Below, piece after piece: positions 13,614-16,114 of a stretch of DNA of 16,114 nt. Each line of letters opens with the position of its first letter. The first letter of the stretch is position 1. The notes under the pieces were generated by a model, which saw only the letters and a program-made list of their open reading frames with translations, was not told the DNA's origin and did no database searches. The translations under genes were made by a program, and so were the position numbers. Source of the stretch: SZUA-430 sp040381215 (GTDB taxonomy: Bacteria > Pseudomonadota > Alphaproteobacteria > Micropepsales > Micropepsaceae); contig JBEIHO010000064.1 in the NCBI GenBank assembly GCA_040381215.1, forward strand, positions 1-16,114, in the 5' to 3' direction.

Positions 13614-14216
13614 TTACTTCACCTTTATCAGTTCAACCTCGAAGACAAGCGTCTGGTAGGGCGGAATCGCGCCCGGGGCGCCGCGCGCTCCGTAGCCCAG
13701 GTCCTGCGGGATGACGAGTTCGGCGGTCTCGCCTTCCTTCATGAGCTGAAGGCCTTCGGTCCAGCCCGGGATCACGCGGTTCAGCGGGAAGCTGATCGGA
13801 TCGCCGCCAACGGAGGAGTCAAACTTCTTCCCGTTGATCAGCTTGCCTGTGTAGTGGACGGTGACGGTGCTGGTCGGGCCCGGCGCCTTGCCGCTGCCGG
13901 GCTTCAGGCTGCGAAACTGGAGGCCCGTCGAGGTGACGGATACGCCTTCCTTCTTTGCATTCTCGATGAGATAGGTCTCGTTCTTTTCCTTGGTGAGTTC
14001 TTCAGACACGGCGGTCTCCTCGTCTTGGATGTCGGACAGGTTCTGCTCTTCGGGTGGCGCCTCGATTTCAGAGGGGCTTGTCAGGCCCGACAGGAAACCG
14101 CCGGGGCCGAAAATGGCAAGGGTGAGCACGGCGCAGGCTGCGCCCGCGCCCATGACGGCCTTCGACAGCGGCGTCTGGCGCTGCCACCATGATCTTGGCT
14201 TGAGGTTCTGGTTCAT
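13614..14216 (-). CDS. Membrane-anchored FKBP-type peptidyl-prolyl cis-trans isomerase
   Basis: A 200-residue protein. A short basic cytoplasmic N-terminus is followed by one membrane helix (about 19-45, AVMGAGAACAVLTLAIFGPG), an acidic linker (50-80) and a C-terminal FKBP domain (about 90-200). Active-site motifs are VHYTGKLINGKKFDSS (120-135), PLNRVIPGWTEGLQLMKEGE (144-163) and GYGARGAPGAIPPYQTLVFEVEL (174-196). It should act on proline bonds of envelope proteins, tethered to the inner membrane and facing the periplasm. The ATG at 14216 overlaps the stop of the acetyltransferase gene (ATGA), which indicates translational coupling. The open frame extends to 14291 but only as a shadow of the upstream gene. 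The helix could instead be an uncleaved or cleaved signal peptide. Confidence 0.94.
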   Translation of the reverse strand: MNQNLKPRSWWQRQTPLSKAVMGAGAACAVLTLAIFGPGGFLSGLTSPSEIEAPPEEQNLSDIQDEETAVSEELTKEKNETYLIENAKKEGVSVTSTGLQFRSLKPGSGKAPGPTSTVTVHYTGKLINGKKFDSSVGGDPISFPLNRVIPGWTEGLQLMKEGETAELVIPQDLGYGARGAPGAIPPYQTLVFEVELIKVK

Positions 14217-14830
14217 ACGTTGTTGTCCCGGTATCTGGGCTTTGGCATCGGGTCGCCCGCGACGATCGCAAATAGCAGATGGTCCTGCCATTCGCCATTG
14301 ATTCTCAGGTACTTGCGCGCCGTTCCCTCGGCCGTGAAGCCGGTTTTGGCGAGCACACGCCTCGAGGCGGCATTGGTGGGCAGGCAGGCCGCCTCGATGC
14401 GATGAAACCCGAGGCGCTCCAGGCCGTGACGAAGAACGGACGTGACGGCGTCAGACATGTAGCCCTGCCCGGCGTAGCGGGCCCCCATCCAGTAACCCAG
14501 GGTTGCTGCCGACTGGGCGGCGCCCTGGCGAATGCTCGACAACTGGATGCCGCCCACGAGCTTCACGGCGGGTTCGGCGAAGATGAAGAACATGTAGCCG
14601 GAGCCTTCCCGCTCCGCCTGGCGATAGCGTATCAGCCGGCGGCGAAATGAATCGCGGGTCAGTTCGTCGGCGGCCCAGGTCGGTTCCCACGGAATGAGGT
14701 GCGCGCGGCTCTCGGCACGCAGGGCCGCCCAGGCGGCATAGTCGGAAGCGATGGGACTGCGCAGCCGTACGCGTTCGCCCTCGACCGTGAAGGACGACTT
14801 TCTGCGTGTCAGGGTCGAGGGAAGCGACAT
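14213..14830 (-). CDS. GNAT family N-acetyltransferase, RimJ/RimL-like
   Basis: A 205-residue protein of the GCN5-related acetyltransferase fold, RimJ/RimL branch. It starts with the family-typical VEGERVRLRSPIASDYAAWAALR (about 17-39). It has beta strands around MFFIFAEPAVKLVGGIQLSSI (80-100), the acetyl-CoA pyrophosphate loop ARYAGQGYMSDAV (117-129), and HRIEAACLPTNAASRRVLAKTGF (143-165). Members acetylate protein N-termini (ribosomal proteins) or small molecules; the substrate here is unknown. The ATG at 14830 is one base after the stop of the M16 peptidase gene (TGA-G-ATG), so it is translated by coupling and has no Shine-Dalgarno of its own. Its stop overlaps the FKBP start. Similar GNAT genes often follow the M16 peptidase in Alphaproteobacteria (from memory). 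Confidence 0.93.
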   Translation of the reverse strand: MSLPSTLTRRKSSFTVEGERVRLRSPIASDYAAWAALRAESRAHLIPWEPTWAADELTRDSFRRRLIRYRQAEREGSGYMFFIFAEPAVKLVGGIQLSSIRQGAAQSAATLGYWMGARYAGQGYMSDAVTSVLRHGLERLGFHRIEAACLPTNAASRRVLAKTGFTAEGTARKYLRINGEWQDHLLFAIVAGDPMPKPRYRDNNV

Positions 14831-14831
14831 C

Positions 14832-16091
14832 TCAGGCGAACCGGCCAGCGATCTTGTCGTAGGAACCAAGCTGGCTGGCCGGGCCGAGTACGGCCAGCGA
14901 CATCGGCCCCGAGGAAAGGATCCGGGCTGCCATGCTGCGGACGGCGGCGGCATCGACGGCGTCGATGCGGGCGATCAGCTCGCGCGGCGTGAACAGGCGT
15001 CCGAATGTCAGGTACTGCCCGGCGATCTGTTCGCAGCGGGCGGATGCCTGCTCAAGCCCCATGAGAAGGCCGGAGCGGATCTGCGCCTTGGCGCGCACCA
15101 GCTCGTCGTCATCCACGTTGTCCGCCAGCGCCTTCATTTCGCCGGCAATCACGTGGACCAGTTCCTGCGCGTCGGCGCCGCTTGTTCCGGCATAGACGCC
15201 GAACAGGCCGGTGTCCGCATAGCTCGCGCCGAAGGCGTGGATCGAATAGCAAAGGCCGCGCTTCTCCCGCGCCTCCTGGAACAGGCGCGAGGACATGCCG
15301 CCGCCCAGGACCGTGGAATAGACCTGCATGTCATAGACTTCGTCTTCACGCGCGTGCACGCCCTTGAAGGCCAGCGCGAGGTGTGCCTGCTCGAGATCAC
15401 CGTCCTCGCGGTATTCGCCGCCCGCGTAGGCGGCGCCACCGGGGGCTGCGGGCATGCCCGGCGGCAGCGCGCCCAGATGCTGGCGGGCGAGGCGGACCAT
15501 GTCCTCGTGCTGGACGGCACCGGCCGACACAAGCAGCATCGAGGGGGCTCGATAAAAGGTCGATACCTGCGTGATCAGGTCGTCGCGGGTGAAACCGCGC
15601 ACCCGTTCCTCGCTGCCAAGGATGGGGCGGCCGAGGGGCTGGGCGGGAAAAGCCTGAAGCTGGAGGTGGTCGAAGATCACGTCATCGGGCGTATCCTCGG
15701 CCTGACCGATCTCCTGGATCACGACCCCCTTCTCGCGCTCGAACTCCTCATTGTCGAAAGTCGAGTTCTGCAGGATGTCGGCGATGATATCGACGGCCAA
15801 CGGCACGTCATCGCGCAGGACGCGCGCGTAATAGGCCGTCTGCTCACGACCGGTATAGGCGTTGATGAAGCCGCCGACGCGCTCGATCTCCTCGGCGATG
15901 CCGCGGGCCGTACGCCGCTGCGTGCCCTTGAAGGCCATGTGCTCGAGCATGTGGGCAATGCCGTTGGTGCCTTCAGTCTCGTTGCGGGCGCCTGCGCCCA
16001 CCCAGACGCCGACGCTCGCCGTCTCCAGGTGCGGCATGGGATCGGTGATAATCGTCAGTCCGTTCTCGAGCGTCGTAATCAAAGGCGACAC
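14832..16091 (-). CDS. M16 family zinc metallopeptidase (processing-peptidase-like)
   Basis: A 419-residue protease of the insulinase/mitochondrial processing peptidase family. The inverted zinc motif HMLEH (47-51) and the third ligand E127 (in GVVIQEIGQ), 76 residues later, complete the HxxEH...E active site, so the peptidase should be active. The N-terminal half has LENGLTIITDPMPHLETASVGVWVGAG (family start), GGFINAYTGREQTAYYA (73-89) and LGRPILG. The second half contains the glycine-rich GGGMSSRLFQE, then REKRGLCYSIHAF, typical of the C-terminal inactive domain of MPP-beta-like proteins. The start is a GTG at 16091 with AGAGGG 6 bases upstream. It is the first visible gene of a coupled operon with the GNAT and FKBP genes; in related genomes thrC often precedes it, which would lie beyond the right edge. 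Confidence 0.96.
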   Translation of the reverse strand: MSPLITTLENGLTIITDPMPHLETASVGVWVGAGARNETEGTNGIAHMLEHMAFKGTQRRTARGIAEEIERVGGFINAYTGREQTAYYARVLRDDVPLAVDIIADILQNSTFDNEEFEREKGVVIQEIGQAEDTPDDVIFDHLQLQAFPAQPLGRPILGSEERVRGFTRDDLITQVSTFYRAPSMLLVSAGAVQHEDMVRLARQHLGALPPGMPAAPGGAAYAGGEYREDGDLEQAHLALAFKGVHAREDEVYDMQVYSTVLGGGMSSRLFQEAREKRGLCYSIHAFGASYADTGLFGVYAGTSGADAQELVHVIAGEMKALADNVDDDELVRAKAQIRSGLLMGLEQASARCEQIAGQYLTFGRLFTPRELIARIDAVDAAAVRSMAARILSSGPMSLAVLGPASQLGSYDKIAGRFA

Positions 16092-16114
16092 AGGGTACCC
16101 TCTCGCGTGTGGCC

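Overview
The window is a G+C-rich chromosomal segment from an alphaproteobacterium. The best guess is a member of the Caulobacterales/Hyphomonadales group. This rests on gene content and order (ispH-thrB-rnhA followed by a peroxiredoxin; an M16 peptidase followed by a GNAT acetyltransferase), on a glycine riboswitch ahead of gcvT, and on dispersed palindromic repeats of the ACCATCG...CGATGGT type. The group-level placement is an inference. No phage, IS element, CRISPR array, tRNA or rRNA gene was seen.

Layout, left to right. (1) 22-1173 (-) is gcvT, preceded by a tandem glycine riboswitch (about 1262-1475) and then a roughly 500-base gene-free stretch rich in inverted repeats (1476-2004). (2) 2005-3277 (+) is a pair of overlapping membrane-protein genes: an unrecognised two-helix protein and a MAPEG-family protein. 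(3) 3392-3904 (+) is a small secreted protein of unknown function, bracketed by two near-identical 63-bp palindromic repeats. (4) 4062-5894 (-) is argS, which carries another copy of the repeat in frame inside its coding sequence; upstream of it at 5969-6487 (-) lies a small exported protein. (5) 6667-9062 (+) is ispH-thrB-rnhA, converging on a peroxiredoxin (9111-9593, -). (6) 9919-10533 (+) is yqgE, converging on and overlapping the end of a large membrane PAS-GGDEF-EAL protein (10501-13434, -). (7) 13614-16091 (-) is a tightly coupled operon: M16 zinc peptidase, GNAT acetyltransferase and membrane-anchored FKBP prolyl isomerase, ending in a 12-bp stem terminator-like hairpin.

Most of the window is housekeeping: glycine cleavage, arginyl-tRNA charging, isoprenoid precursor synthesis, threonine synthesis, RNA-DNA hybrid removal and peroxide removal. 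The less ordinary parts are four. The repeat family keeps its second hairpin by three compensatory changes between copies, and one copy has become about 34 residues of arginyl-tRNA synthetase. The intergenic region beside the riboswitch is densely structured. The GGDEF domain has lost its guanine-contacting residues while its EAL partner looks intact. Three secreted or membrane proteins have no function that I recognise.
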